Made by a program: the position numbers and the translations under genes. Under the pieces are notes generated by a model, which was not told the DNA's origin, did no database searches, and saw only the letters and a program-made list of their open reading frames with translations. 64,000 nucleotides of DNA from Fodinibacter sp038258215 (lineage in GTDB: Bacteria; Actinomycetota; Actinomycetes; Actinomycetales; Dermatophilaceae): contig JBBSQC010000008.1 in the NCBI GenBank assembly GCA_038258215.1, positions 61,682-125,681 on the forward strand, read 5' to 3'. Positions 49,201 through 56,596 of this stretch are shown one piece after another (the first letter of the stretch is position 1; each line of letters opens with the position of its first letter).

Positions 49201-51018
49201 TCCCGGTACCGGGCTGGTGAGCGCTCTCGGCGGGCTGGCCGCGGGAGGCCCGCCGGCCCGCGCAGCGGACCACCGGGCGGCGACCGCCTCGCCGGAGGGG
49301 TCCGAGAGACCCAGCAGCCCGGGCAGCCCCACCGAGCGCGGAAGGAGTGGTGTGGCGCCGGGCCGGGCCTCGACGCGCAACGGTGCCAGGCCTCGGGCCA
49401 CGCGGTCGGTCCACCAGCCACCGACCAGGTCCGGGGTGACGGACACCGAGCCCTCACTCGAGGCCAGGGACCACGATCCGACGCCCTGGGTGAGAACGGT
49501 CGTGCAGCCACCGGGCAGCTCCTGGCCGGTGGCTGCGGCGACGATGAGCAGTACGTCGTCGCGCAGGTAGTCGGCCCACCTGTCGCCCGTGACGGCACCG
49601 GCATCCGGCACGACCACCACGTGGGTGCACCGGAACCGGGGCCCTTCCCCGTCCGGCATCGACGGTGGTGCGACGCCGTGCGGGAGCAGCCGGGTCCAGG
49701 CCCAGGACGCAGCTGACGAGGCGACCTCCACGGTCAAGGCGGTCGGTGGGAGGTCGACGACGAGCTGACCGACCAGCGCGCCGAGGAGCCGGTCGGTCAG
49801 CACTGAGTCCCCCACGATCCCGAACCGCCCGGCCCGAGCGAGGTCCACGGTCACCGGAACGAGACGGGCCGTGGGTCGGGTGCTGGTGGCACCCTCGACC
49901 CAGGTGGTCTCCGCGGGCACGTCGCCGAGTCCGATGCGCAGGGGTCGTGGCACCGACTGCTGCCACAGGCCCGGCTGCCGGTGCTCCGCGATGACGAGCA
50001 CCCGGTGCGGGTCGGGGTGGGCGGCTCGGCGCCTCACGCACTCGATCCGCAGCCGCTCAGCCAGGAGGGCCCTGGCCCGGACGGTGTCGGAGCGATGCGC
50101 TTCGAGCGCCCGACGGTGCTCCCGTCCCGAGCCCCACCGGTCGCCCAGGGCAGTCGCCAGCATGACCGTCGGCCCGAGGAGCGCGAAGGCCAGCATCCGG
50201 GGCCCGAAGAAGACCGCCAGGACGACTGCGATCGGGATCGGGACGAGCGCGCCCACCCACGGCACGCGGGTCGACCTCCGCTCACCGGGCGGGGTGGGTG
50301 CCTCCACCGGGGCCAGCGAGAGCGCGGGCTCGGGCGCCTGGGTGGGCCTGATCGTCAACCGACCGCCGCCGGCGGGGCGGAGTGGAAGCCCGGCGCCGGA
50401 GCGGCGGCGGAGCGCCAGGGTCGAGCCTCCGACGACGATGGTCGACGAGGTGTCCACGGCGGTGGGTCCGTGAACGCGGTGCCCGTCGACAACGACCCCG
50501 TTCGTGGACGCCCGGTCCTCGACCGTGATCCCCGAGAACGTGGCGACGAAGGTGGCGTGGACCCGGCTGAGCGAGTCGTCGTCGACCTGCAGGCCGACGC
50601 CCGGCGAGCGGCCGACCTCCAGGCCCGGGGGGCTGATCACCGCACACCGACCGCAGTCCGGTCCGCCGACGACGGCCAGGTCGACCGCGCTGGCCGCGCT
50701 CCCCACACTGGTTCGCGAGGCCGGGGTGGACCGGCCGTCGACAGCGCCGTGCCCGGCCGGGGCGGGGCCGGTCACGCGAGAGCTGTGGCGGTGCGTGAGG
50801 ACGCTCACCGAGGCGCCGTGCACCAGCGGTGGAAGTCCCACCGCCACCTCTGGACCCACCCGGACCCCGCGCGATCCGAGCGCGGACACCGGCTCACCGA
50901 GGTGGTCGGCCAGGGCACGGCACAGGTCGTCGGCCCGATGCGTCCCCGTCCAGTGCACGACCACGTCGACGGGTCGGGGCAGCCGTCGAGGGAGGTGCAC
51001 GGTGAGGGTCATCTCCAT
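46267..51018 (-). CDS. FHA plus triple FtsK/SpoIIIE ATPase (EssC/EccC-like)
   Basis: A very large ATPase related to type VII secretion EssC/EccC. An FHA domain lies about 120-200 (GRSPGVGLQVDDDSLSRVH), two membrane segments about 265-310, and three FtsK-type domains follow with P-loops GGTTGSGKSEFLRTL, GPPGSGRTTAARAV and GPPGSGRTTTLQAV. The first is intact, with Walker B VLVDFKGGSAF and LVIVIDELRALV; the other two have Arg for the P-loop Lys. ATG 51018 lies seven bases after TACGGT. No stop occurs until 46267, so the last about 185 codons run antisense to a membrane gene; recognisable protein ends near 46840. Confidence 0.8.
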   Translation of the reverse strand: MEMTLTVHLPRRLPRPVDVVVHWTGTHRADDLCRALADHLGEPVSALGSRGVRVGPEVAVGLPPLVHGASVSVLTHRHSSRVTGPAPAGHGAVDGRSTPASRTSVGSAASAVDLAVVGGPDCGRCAVISPPGLEVGRSPGVGLQVDDDSLSRVHATFVATFSGITVEDRASTNGVVVDGHRVHGPTAVDTSSTIVVGGSTLALRRRSGAGLPLRPAGGGRLTIRPTQAPEPALSLAPVEAPTPPGERRSTRVPWVGALVPIPIAVVLAVFFGPRMLAFALLGPTVMLATALGDRWGSGREHRRALEAHRSDTVRARALLAERLRIECVRRRAAHPDPHRVLVIAEHRQPGLWQQSVPRPLRIGLGDVPAETTWVEGATSTRPTARLVPVTVDLARAGRFGIVGDSVLTDRLLGALVGQLVVDLPPTALTVEVASSAASWAWTRLLPHGVAPPSMPDGEGPRFRCTHVVVVPDAGAVTGDRWADYLRDDVLLIVAAATGQELPGGCTTVLTQGVGSWSLASSEGSVSVTPDLVGGWWTDRVARGLAPLRVEARPGATPLLPRSVGLPGLLGLSDPSGEAVAARWSAARAGGPPAASPPRALTSPVPGHVRSPAPPVASVGVGPDGTWSIDLRRDGPHLLVGGTTGSGKSEFLRTLVTSLALSCPPEDLTFVLVDFKGGSAFGSCTGLPHVVGLVTDLDEQLVDRALRSLGAELRRRERAFASVGARDLEDFHRRRRPGDRALPRLVIVIDELRALVDELPDFVSGLVRIAALGRSLGVHLVLATQRPAGVVTAEIQANVNLRIAFRVRDRADSTDVLDHAGAASIPADAPGRGMARGGDGAVLTFQAATLSHDDAVRLPLLRVSSDGLMDPAGVTSDRRESDSDPLDPASRIVLAVAAAHAERGGEAPRAPWLAPLPDLVPFGKAPADDATGAGPAGVGLVDQPDRQVITPLEASRESTWLLSGPPGSGRTTAARAVVLAQASEASAADLHVHVIEVGSSLRDLDGLDHLGTRLRVDDPGAIRHLVDLLRTDIDARLDAARADSQASGRPDVVIVVDGWEQLVEAQPESDHGRTPDDLLRLLRDGASVGVRGVVTGGRSLLQPRWSAVGADLFLIGRTDPLDAALAGLGPREVLRDPPPGRAIRVTDRQHLQFVLATPDDTSSMTPSAAATPLERRPLRLRPLPRVVHRSELPVPANGSHADRGCLLLGVGGRQGEPIWLDPIRLGRRIAVVGPPGSGRTTTLQAVARSCLSAGRTVAVLTPSPEEWQGVPDCLVTSPSTPEGVVALRRRVPDLVLLVDDADRLDGSAAEPVVREISELVDHDGGLLLVATTPRSVSTRFRGVDVDVCREQAGLLLCPETGDGEILGVRRLGAIPRIPGRGVLVCRGTLTDLQVLAPERSDGGTGPVAIGFVGVGIGGVGLGLRSRAEGDERHEHPRDDEQPADPGATGLHQRPADRQEQQVPHDGRSAGPLPGAEPATGEHAHRDRGESDEQCRHDDATGIAAPTDRELVEVEDREACEDQRLRPHGEGDGAASAAQGWDGHAQQPRSPAATDLDDSGTGGPPRHVQPVCRPGTPPADARPVA
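46380..46385 (+). promoter_or_regulatory. -10 box TAGGCT, leaderless start
   Basis: TAGGCT ends seven bases before GTG 46393, identical in box and spacing to pdtaS. Confidence 0.5.
46393..46824 (+). CDS. Small four-helix membrane protein
   Basis: A 143-residue protein with four hydrophobic segments: LVLAGFAVFYLYELAV, GVVVSALLIALAAISVGVLA, VWNLLLLPVGWSLVQAG and GWLLVVAGVLVTLVAF, then an acidic Ser/Asp-rich tail (about 20 residues). I cannot name a family. GTG 46393 follows a TAGGCT box by seven bases. The whole gene lies antisense to the open tail of the FHA-FtsK frame; its promoter and regular helix pattern argue that it is real. Confidence 0.78.
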   Translation: MPVPPLRGARRAIALTMGAQTLVLAGFAVFYLYELAVGGGSDAGGVVVSALLIALAAISVGVLARGWLGAGEWPRTPTIVWNLLLLPVGWSLVQAGRTGVGWLLVVAGVLVTLVAFGTRPQSEPDASDSDSDEADRDGSGPAV

Positions 51019-51025
51019 GCCCGAC

Positions 51026-51031
51026 ACCGTA
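51026..51031 (-). promoter_or_regulatory. -10 box TACGGT of FHA-FtsK gene, leaderless
   Basis: On the minus strand TACGGT ends seven bases before ATG 51018, which fixes the start below the alternative GTG at 51066. Confidence 0.5.
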
Positions 51032-51136
51032 GGCACGGTGCGCGGCGGGCCTCGAAAGTTGTCCACAGGCCTGCGTCCTCAAGGCACCACACCTGCCGTG
51101 CACGGGTGGCCGGGGCTGCTCTGCGCCGCGGAGCCG

Positions 51137-51285
51137 GGTCACCGACCATGACGAGCGCTCGCTGCTCGGCGGGATGCCGTGCTCGCGGTTGTCGATGCGG
51201 CGTCGCGGGCGGTCTGGGACACCGTTCCGGGGTTCGGCCCCTGCCGCAGTACTTCGACGACCTGACGGTGCAGGAGATCTGGGGA
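51137..51285 (+). pseudogene. Decayed fragment of tadA 5' region
   Basis: About 148 bases align to 61024-61171 of the intact tadA with high identity (long shared runs such as GATGCGGCGTCGCGGGCGGT) but with small indels that break the frame. It corresponds to the TadA segment containing QQYFDDLTVEEIW. The bases upstream back to TTGTCCACAGG are about 125 bp shorter than the equivalent in front of intact tadA. It is followed by an IS30 fragment. Confidence 0.85.
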
Positions 51286-51340
51286 GTGGGAGACTCGCGA
51301 CGTCGAGGTGGCTTTTGCGGACGGACTCGTGATCTAGGCA

Positions 51341-51520
51341 ACCGAGCAGTACTTCCCCAAGGGCACCGACCTGTCGCGCTGGTCCGCCGAAGACCTCGAG
51401 GCCGTCGCTCATGCGCTCAACAACTGGCCCCGAAAAAACCTCGGCTGGAAGGCACCCGCCGAGGTGATTGAGGAGCAACTACGCTCCATTCAACAACCCG
51501 GTGTTGCAACGACCCCTTGA
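51341..51520 (+). pseudogene. IS30-family transposase, C-terminal fragment
   Basis: An open frame of 59 codons without a start encodes TEQYFPKGTDLSRWSAEDLE and ALNNWPRKNLGWKAPAEV, ending with TGA 51518-51520. This is the C-terminal end of IS30-type transposases, around and after the catalytic Glu region. The rest of the element is missing; the sequence upstream is the tadA relic. Confidence 0.85.
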
Positions 51521-51533
51521 ACTGGCCGTGACG

Positions 51534-51890
51534 CTATAGGTCCAACAGCAGGGCAAGCGTCTCGCGGACCTCGCCAAGGACCACCGGACCGACATTTCCT
51601 GCGCGCTCGTGTATCCGAGTCGTGGCCACAGAGCGCACCTGATGACATTGCGCCGACGAGCGCGCCACAAGACGGTTGTCCTCATCCGTGTCGATCAGGA
51701 CCTCAGTGCTGCTCGTGCGAATCGTGCGCGTCAACGGCACGACCTGCACGACGTTGGGCCCACCCCTCAGGACCCGGGCCGCTGTCACGACGATGGCCGG
51801 CCGACGGAGTCCGGCCTCGCTACCGGCGGGCATACCGAGGTCGAGTACGACGATGTCACCCGGCGTCAGCATCGAGCCAGGCCGTGTCAT
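51534..51890 (-). CDS. MazF/PemK-type endoribonuclease toxin
   Basis: A 118-residue toxin of the MazF/PemK fold, which cleaves mRNA when its antitoxin is lost. The N-terminal block PGDIVVLDLGMPAGSEAG and RRPAIVVTAARVL, then VVPLTRTIR, follow the family pattern; CHQVRSVATTRI fits the second strand pair. ATG 51890 overlaps the antitoxin gene by 35 bases in another frame; ATG 51872 is a shorter alternative that still starts before PGD. Location on an island is usual for such modules. Confidence 0.88.
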   Translation of the reverse strand: MTRPGSMLTPGDIVVLDLGMPAGSEAGLRRPAIVVTAARVLRGGPNVVQVVPLTRTIRTSSTEVLIDTDEDNRLVARSSAQCHQVRSVATTRIHERAGNVGPVVLGEVRETLALLLDL

Positions 51891-52053
51891 CGTCGGTGAG
51901 CTCTGCCGCGAGATCCCGCGCCATGGCGTCCTGGCGGAGGGCGCGGATGGCCGCGCTCACCGTCTCATCGATCGTCTCGTGGCGTTCGGCCGCCATGCGG
52001 GTCACCCGCGCGTGAGTGTCTCTACTGATACGGATCGTAGTTGTTGCAGCCAT
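51856..52053 (-). CDS. Ribbon-helix-helix-type antitoxin
   Basis: A 65-residue antitoxin. The N-terminus TTTIRISRDTHARVTRMAAE is a ribbon-helix-helix DNA-binding motif; the acidic C-terminus (DLAAELTDDDTAWLDADAG) would bind and inactivate the toxin. ATG 52053 lies six bases after TATGGT and just downstream of a perfect inverted repeat, so the protein probably represses its own promoter. The toxin start overlaps its end by 35 bases. Confidence 0.88.
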   Translation of the reverse strand: MAATTTIRISRDTHARVTRMAAERHETIDETVSAAIRALRQDAMARDLAAELTDDDTAWLDADAG

Positions 52054-52059
52054 GAGACC

Positions 52060-52065
52060 ACCATA
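52060..52065 (-). promoter_or_regulatory. -10 box TATGGT of toxin-antitoxin operon, leaderless
   Basis: On the minus strand TATGGT ends six bases before the antitoxin ATG. The adjoining operator (52069-52092) would overlap the -35 region. Confidence 0.6.
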
Positions 52066-52068
52066 GGT

Positions 52069-52092
52069 GTTGTAGACATATTCGTCTACAAC
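52069..52092. promoter_or_regulatory. Toxin-antitoxin operator
   Basis: Perfect inverted repeat GTTGTAGAC-N6-GTCTACAAC, 9-bp arms, immediately upstream of the antitoxin -10 box. This is the expected place for autoregulation by a ribbon-helix-helix antitoxin. Confidence 0.65.
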
Positions 52093-52214
52093 GCACCCGA
52101 CTCCGACCAGAAGCCATCGACGACGCACAACAGGACGCAGAGCCTAGCCGGCCGGCCCGACTCGCGGCGGAGTGCCGCATCTCGATGCGCCTTCGCGGGA
52201 CCCGGTGGCCAGCC

Positions 52215-52701
52215 CTAAGGGAGTGGCGGACGCGGGGTCACATGTGCCACAACGGAGTTCAGCGATCGACCTTCTCGCTGACGGGTGCACACCGCAACCG
52301 TGGGGGGGCGGCACGCCGACCAGCGGCTTCTCGAGAGTCCCCATGATGTGGCCGCGTGCGCTGGCCCATGTGCGGTCCTCGTAGCGGCCCGCAAGGGCGA
52401 CGTGCGTCCGGAGACATCCTTGGCCGGCACGGTGGTGCGCGGGGAAGTCACTTTCGACACTCCCCGCAGGCCGTTGAGGCGCATCAGCCGCTCCACGGTG
52501 CAGCGGGCCACGTCGTCGTGACCTTCGCGGCGGAGCTGGTGTCACACCTTGCGCGCCCGTACACCCCGTAGTTCTTGGCGTGCACCTTCGCGATGAGCGG
52601 CACCAGGCCCGCGTCGGCCAGCGCCCGGGCCGACGCCGGACTTGGCTTGGCCGCGTAGTACGTGCTGGGGGCGAACCCGGCCGGCGTGTCCGCCAGTGTG
52701 G
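52215..52701 (-). pseudogene. IS3-family transposase OrfB, broken N-terminal part
   Basis: Continuing from OrfA on the minus strand, shifted frames encode DEHGVEPILTTLADTPAGFA, VHAKNYGVYGRAR and then ARCTVERLMRLNGLRGVSKV, the start of IS3 OrfB. After a large deletion a short piece encodes EGRSLNSVVAH. No catalytic residues remain. The 30 bases at 52242-52271 are identical to part of a second IS3 relic at 60548-60577. Confidence 0.8.
52242..52271. repeat. 30-bp direct repeat, left copy (IS3 sequence)
   Basis: Identical to 60548-60577, in the same orientation, within the two IS3 relics that flank the cargo genes. Sequences diverge at once on both sides. Confidence 0.75.
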
Positions 52702-53073
52702 TCAGGATCGGCTCGACCCCGTGCTCGTCCTGGTGCGCTTCGAGGAAGCCCGATCTGACTTGAAGGGGCGGTCGAGCTCCGCCTGAGCAAAATACGCACT
52801 CGCCTGACGCAGGATCGTGTTCGCCCTGCGCAGCTCGCGGTTCTCCTTCTCCAGCTCCTTGATCCGATCAGCTTCATAGCTCGTCGTCCCGGCCCGGGCG
52901 CCCGCGTCCTCGGCCTGACGGACCCAGTTGCGCAGCGCCTCGGGATGCACCCCGAGCTGCTGCGCGATCCGCGCGATCGCACCCCGCGAGGTGTCCGGAT
53001 CCCGCCCGGCGTCCACTGCCATCCGAGTGGCCCGCTCCGTCAGCTCCTGCGAATACTTGCGTGGTGCTCCCAT
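52702..53073 (-). pseudogene. IS3-family transposase OrfA (relic element)
   Basis: A 123-codon frame beginning GAPRKYSQELTERATRMAVD, with the helix-turn-helix GAIARIAQQLGVHPEALRNW and the leucine-zipper segment DRIKELEKENRELRRANTIL usual in IS3 OrfA. It is nearly complete, but OrfB beyond it is broken, so no active element remains. The 5' end points toward the hydrolase gene at 53195. Confidence 0.82.
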
Positions 53074-53194
53074 GACTCGTCCGTGCGTGTCAGGAAAGTC
53101 TCCATCAGACCAGGGGCGATGCAGATCCACCGCGCTAGCTCTGGACTGGATCGGCTCTTGTGGTGGATGGTGGAACTGGAAAGGGACTCGTGAA

Positions 53195-54856
53195 ATGGAC
53201 AGGTTGCCGATCATTTATATCCGCGGGTATGCCGGCGCGACGGCGGGTATCGACTCTCAGGTGGATGACCCGTTCTACGGGTTCAACCTGGGGGCGACTC
53301 ACGTGCGGGTTGGCGGTGACGGGGACCCGGCGTTCTACCAGTTCGAGGGCCCGATGCTGCGGTTGATGACTGACGAGAACTACCGCCTCCTCGTCCGTGG
53401 TGACCAGCAGCGGTACCTCGACTCTGCCGACCCGGGCACCGTGTCTGCGGCGTCGTTGTGGGTGTACAGGTTCTATGACCAGGCGGCCACTACGTTCGTC
53501 CCGCCCCCGGCTCATGAGGGGATGGTCGAGCGGTTTCTTACCAAGTTGCATCAGAGGGTGACGGCTGACGGGTTCGACATCGAGCAGGCCGCTGCCGGTC
53601 TCTACGACCTGATCTTGGACGTGCGGACCAAGACCGGCGCTGACAAGGTCCACTTGGTGGCGCATTCGATGGGTGGGCTGGTGGCGCGGTGCATGATCCA
53701 GAAGCTCTGCGGGCAGGAGGGCCGCGAGCCGGCGAAGGTCATCGTGGACAAGTTCTTCACCTACGGCACCCCTCACGGCGGCATCACGTTCGACTACCGG
53801 GTCCTTGACTGGGCGGAGCAGGCGTTTGGCCCAGCCGGAGCGGACATGTTCTCGCCACCGAAGATGTTCGGCTACCTGACTCCCGGGAAGACCTTCGGCA
53901 AAGACGTCCCCCGTGATGGCGACGACTGGGATCCCCAACGGATCGACAAGGGAGTTTTCGACCCGGCAAACGTGTTCTGCCTCGTCGGAACCGACCCCAA
54001 GGACTACGGGCTCTCCCGCGCGGTCGTCGGCCCCAAGAGCGACGGTCTGGTCCGGATCGAGCACGCCTACATCCGCAACGCGCACCGCGCATTCGTTTAC
54101 AGGTCCCATTCAGGTTCCTACGGAGAAGTGAACTCCGAGGAGGGCTACCAGAACCTGCGCAGGTTCCTGTTCGGCCGCTGGGCAGTCAGCGTCGACTTCG
54201 CCGGCCTGCCCCGGCCCCTCGCTGCGCCACCCGGGCAGGTCTGGCAGGCCGACATGCGACTAGCCATCCGCGGACTCTCGGTGGTGATGAGCGAACAGCA
54301 AGCCCAACACTGGTGCCCGATCCAGCTGAACGAAGAGCTCGACCGGCCCGTCGACACAGCCGACAGCCCCGTGCCTGTGCTCAGCACGTTCCTCATCGAC
54401 CCCGGACACGAAGCCGAGCTCGCCGCCGAGAGAAACGACCCCCTCAAACCGGGGGCACACGGCGGCCGGATGCGTCACGTCCTGTCCCTGCGCGTCTACC
54501 AGTTGCAGGAGGGCGGTGGCTCCTTCGACTTCGCCGACCATCTCGAACAGGTCCCAGACTGGGCAGACTCACTCATCATCGATGTCGGACCCAACGACGA
54601 CAACACCGGCATGAGCGCGTGGGCGGCGTGGAACAGCGAAGTGCACGGGGCGAACAAAGATTTCGAGACCATCACCGACGCCCTACCACTCGCTGGCCAA
54701 CGACCAGTGGACCTCACGCTCCGCGACGGCATCCGCCACGGCAGCATCCCGATGCCCAACTCCGCTCGCTGCCTGCCGGTCCTCGGCACGAGGGCCAGCC
54801 TCTCCCTGACCGTCACCGACCGTCACACCACCACCGCGGCACCCCAACCAGCCTGA
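53195..54856 (+). CDS. Alpha/beta-hydrolase (lipase/esterase-like)
   Basis: A 553-residue protein with an N-terminal alpha/beta-hydrolase core. The strand IIYIRGYAG opens it, the nucleophile elbow VHLVAHSMGGLVAR has Ser158, and FTYGTPHGG is a PGAP1/lipase-like block; DGLVRIEHAYI and HRAFVYRSHSG probably carry the catalytic Asp and His. Residues about 340-553 form a beta-rich tail of unknown type. No signal peptide is seen, so it is likely cytosolic. ATG 53195 is used; upstream in-frame codons lie in IS3 sequence. Its first part looks less GC-rich than the core genes, fitting transfer. Confidence 0.75.
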   Translation: MDRLPIIYIRGYAGATAGIDSQVDDPFYGFNLGATHVRVGGDGDPAFYQFEGPMLRLMTDENYRLLVRGDQQRYLDSADPGTVSAASLWVYRFYDQAATTFVPPPAHEGMVERFLTKLHQRVTADGFDIEQAAAGLYDLILDVRTKTGADKVHLVAHSMGGLVARCMIQKLCGQEGREPAKVIVDKFFTYGTPHGGITFDYRVLDWAEQAFGPAGADMFSPPKMFGYLTPGKTFGKDVPRDGDDWDPQRIDKGVFDPANVFCLVGTDPKDYGLSRAVVGPKSDGLVRIEHAYIRNAHRAFVYRSHSGSYGEVNSEEGYQNLRRFLFGRWAVSVDFAGLPRPLAAPPGQVWQADMRLAIRGLSVVMSEQQAQHWCPIQLNEELDRPVDTADSPVPVLSTFLIDPGHEAELAAERNDPLKPGAHGGRMRHVLSLRVYQLQEGGGSFDFADHLEQVPDWADSLIIDVGPNDDNTGMSAWAAWNSEVHGANKDFETITDALPLAGQRPVDLTLRDGIRHGSIPMPNSARCLPVLGTRASLSLTVTDRHTTTAAPQPA

Positions 54857-54869
54857 CACTGACGACGCG

Positions 54870-55610
54870 GCAACTTCCTCACGGTCACCGACACCTCGGC
54901 CCCGCCGCGGAGCGCGGCACCGACGGCGGGCGCCCCATAGAACGCCGAGTCCGCCCGCCGCAACGGCTTCACAGCCGAGCGGTCGTGCAGGGTGTGCACG
55001 GTGTTGAGCGCGTCGGCGACCAACCGTTTCGCCCCGCGCGGGGGACCCGCACGATCCCTTGCGCAGCCGTTGGGCCACCACGACCGGCGCAGTGCCCACG
55101 GTGGTGACGGTGGCCAGGAATGCGTCGAGGCCACGGACCCCGGAGTAGCCGTGCCCGGCCCCTGCATGTCGTACCCGTGGACCTCGATGTCGTGTCGTCG
55201 ACTTCGACCAGCACCCGTGCGCCTGTACCGTCGCCGAGGACCTGGGACGTTTGGCCGGCTTGGGCGGCCAGCGCGGTCAGGAACCCTCGAGGCGACCGCG
55301 TCGAGCTGGCGGACGTGACCGAAGGAGAACGCGTAGTAACGAGCCCAGTGTCGAGGGCGCGTAGGCCCGCTCGAAGACCCGGCCATCGCGCCGTGCCGCA
55401 GCAGGGCCATGTGATCGATGCTGTCAGCGCCGGCGACCATCCCGGCGACCAGCGAGGCCACCTTCAACCCGGCGTTCGCACCCTTGTCACCTGGGACGCT
55501 CAGGTGCGCGCCTGGCCGGTGCGGACCCGGCACCTTTGCCTCGCACGGGAGCAGCCGCGTTGGCGTCGTGGGGCCGGGAACGCGGCTGCCTGCATTTCGA
55601 GCGGGCATGC
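54870..55610 (-). pseudogene. IS1380-family transposase, frameshifted fragment
   Basis: Pieces in different minus-strand frames follow the IS1380 order: GANAGLKVASLVAGMVAGAD, a TFGHVRQLDAVA-like block, IEVHGYDMQGPG, APVVVAQRLRKGS, and RADSAFYG with GGAEVSVTVRKLP. Several frameshifts and loss of the 3' part make it inactive. It fills the gap between the hydrolase and the three-gene operon. Confidence 0.8.
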
Positions 55611-55761
55611 TCCCTCCTCGCCGCTGCCTTGATGATTGACACCCGAGGCCGTACCCCGAGACACTGATCAGGGCCTCAAGACCTTCGAGGAGTCGCCCGA
55701 GTGGGTGAAGGGGCGTTATTGCTCCACGGGTCCGTCGCCCGGGAGTGGGTAGGAGGGCGCG

Positions 55762-56586
55762 ATGCAGCGTGATTTCGACCGAGGCTACCGGGGTCCTTAT
55801 CGGCGGTTGGTCCTGAGCTTCCCCGACGAGTCGGTCTACCCCGCGGACTCCTTCCGGGTCGAGTGGGGACCGATCTTCCACCGCGGCCGACTGGACGGGA
55901 CCGCACGGGTGCTGGTGATCGGTCAGGATCCCGCGACGCACGAGTCGATCACGCGGCGGATCCTCGTGGGGGAGGCCGGCCAGCGAGCGCAGGGCCTCCT
56001 GGCGCGACTGGGCATCACCCGCAGCTACGTCTTCATCAACACGTTCCTGTACTCGGTGTACGGCCAGGGCGGCGGGACCAGGCACATCGACGACGAGAAA
56101 ATCACCCGTTACCGCAACCGGTGGATCGACGCGATCGTCAAGGATCAGCAGATCGAGGCGATCATCACGCTGGGCCAGCTCGCGGACCAGGCCTACCAGG
56201 CGTGGCGGACGACTCCGGCCGGCGCCGCGAACCAGGCCGCGTACGCCACCGTTCGCCACCCGACGTACCCCGAGTCGGCCAGCCGGTCTGGGGCGCTCAC
56301 GAAGGCGGAGGCGTTCCAGCGGCTGTGCGACTCCTGGAACACCGCGCTCGACGCCCTCCACCCGGTGGTCTCCCCGGACGCCCCGGTGCCGCTGCGGCAC
56401 TATGGCACGACGATCACGAAGGATGACCTCGCGCCGATCCCCGAGATCGACCTGCCACCGGGCCTGCCGGCGTGGATGGGTGGTCTCGATGCCTGGGCGT
56501 CACGCTCGGGTGCGGACGCCCAGAAGAAGCGCGCCACGATCGCCGTGACCGTCCCAACGCGGGCACGCACCTGGCCCGTCCTCTGA
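55762..56586 (+). CDS. Uracil-DNA-glycosylase-like protein
   Basis: A 274-residue protein whose core resembles the uracil-DNA glycosylase superfamily: VLVIGQDPATHESITRRILV matches the water-activating motif plus the following GxxG-like loop, YVFINTFLYSVYG and AIITLGQLADQAYQ are the central strands, and VRHPTYPES fits the C-terminal HPS-type motif. The motifs differ from housekeeping families, so the substrate base may differ too. A C-terminal extension (about 215-274) is unassigned. AGGAGG at 55750-55755 precedes ATG. It begins a tight operon with an amidohydrolase and a protease. Confidence 0.78.
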   Translation: MQRDFDRGYRGPYRRLVLSFPDESVYPADSFRVEWGPIFHRGRLDGTARVLVIGQDPATHESITRRILVGEAGQRAQGLLARLGITRSYVFINTFLYSVYGQGGGTRHIDDEKITRYRNRWIDAIVKDQQIEAIITLGQLADQAYQAWRTTPAGAANQAAYATVRHPTYPESASRSGALTKAEAFQRLCDSWNTALDALHPVVSPDAPVPLRHYGTTITKDDLAPIPEIDLPPGLPAWMGGLDAWASRSGADAQKKRATIAVTVPTRARTWPVL

Positions 56587-56596
56587 GGGTGGGCCC

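Noticed and set aside
51341..51520. IS30 fragment as an active insertion element
   Set aside because: Only the C-terminal 59 codons remain, with no start, no DDE core and no paired terminal repeats.
52928..53194. N-terminal extension of the alpha/beta hydrolase
   Set aside because: The in-frame codons read IS3 OrfA DNA on the opposite strand and encode no hydrolase sequence; the fold begins at ATG 53195.
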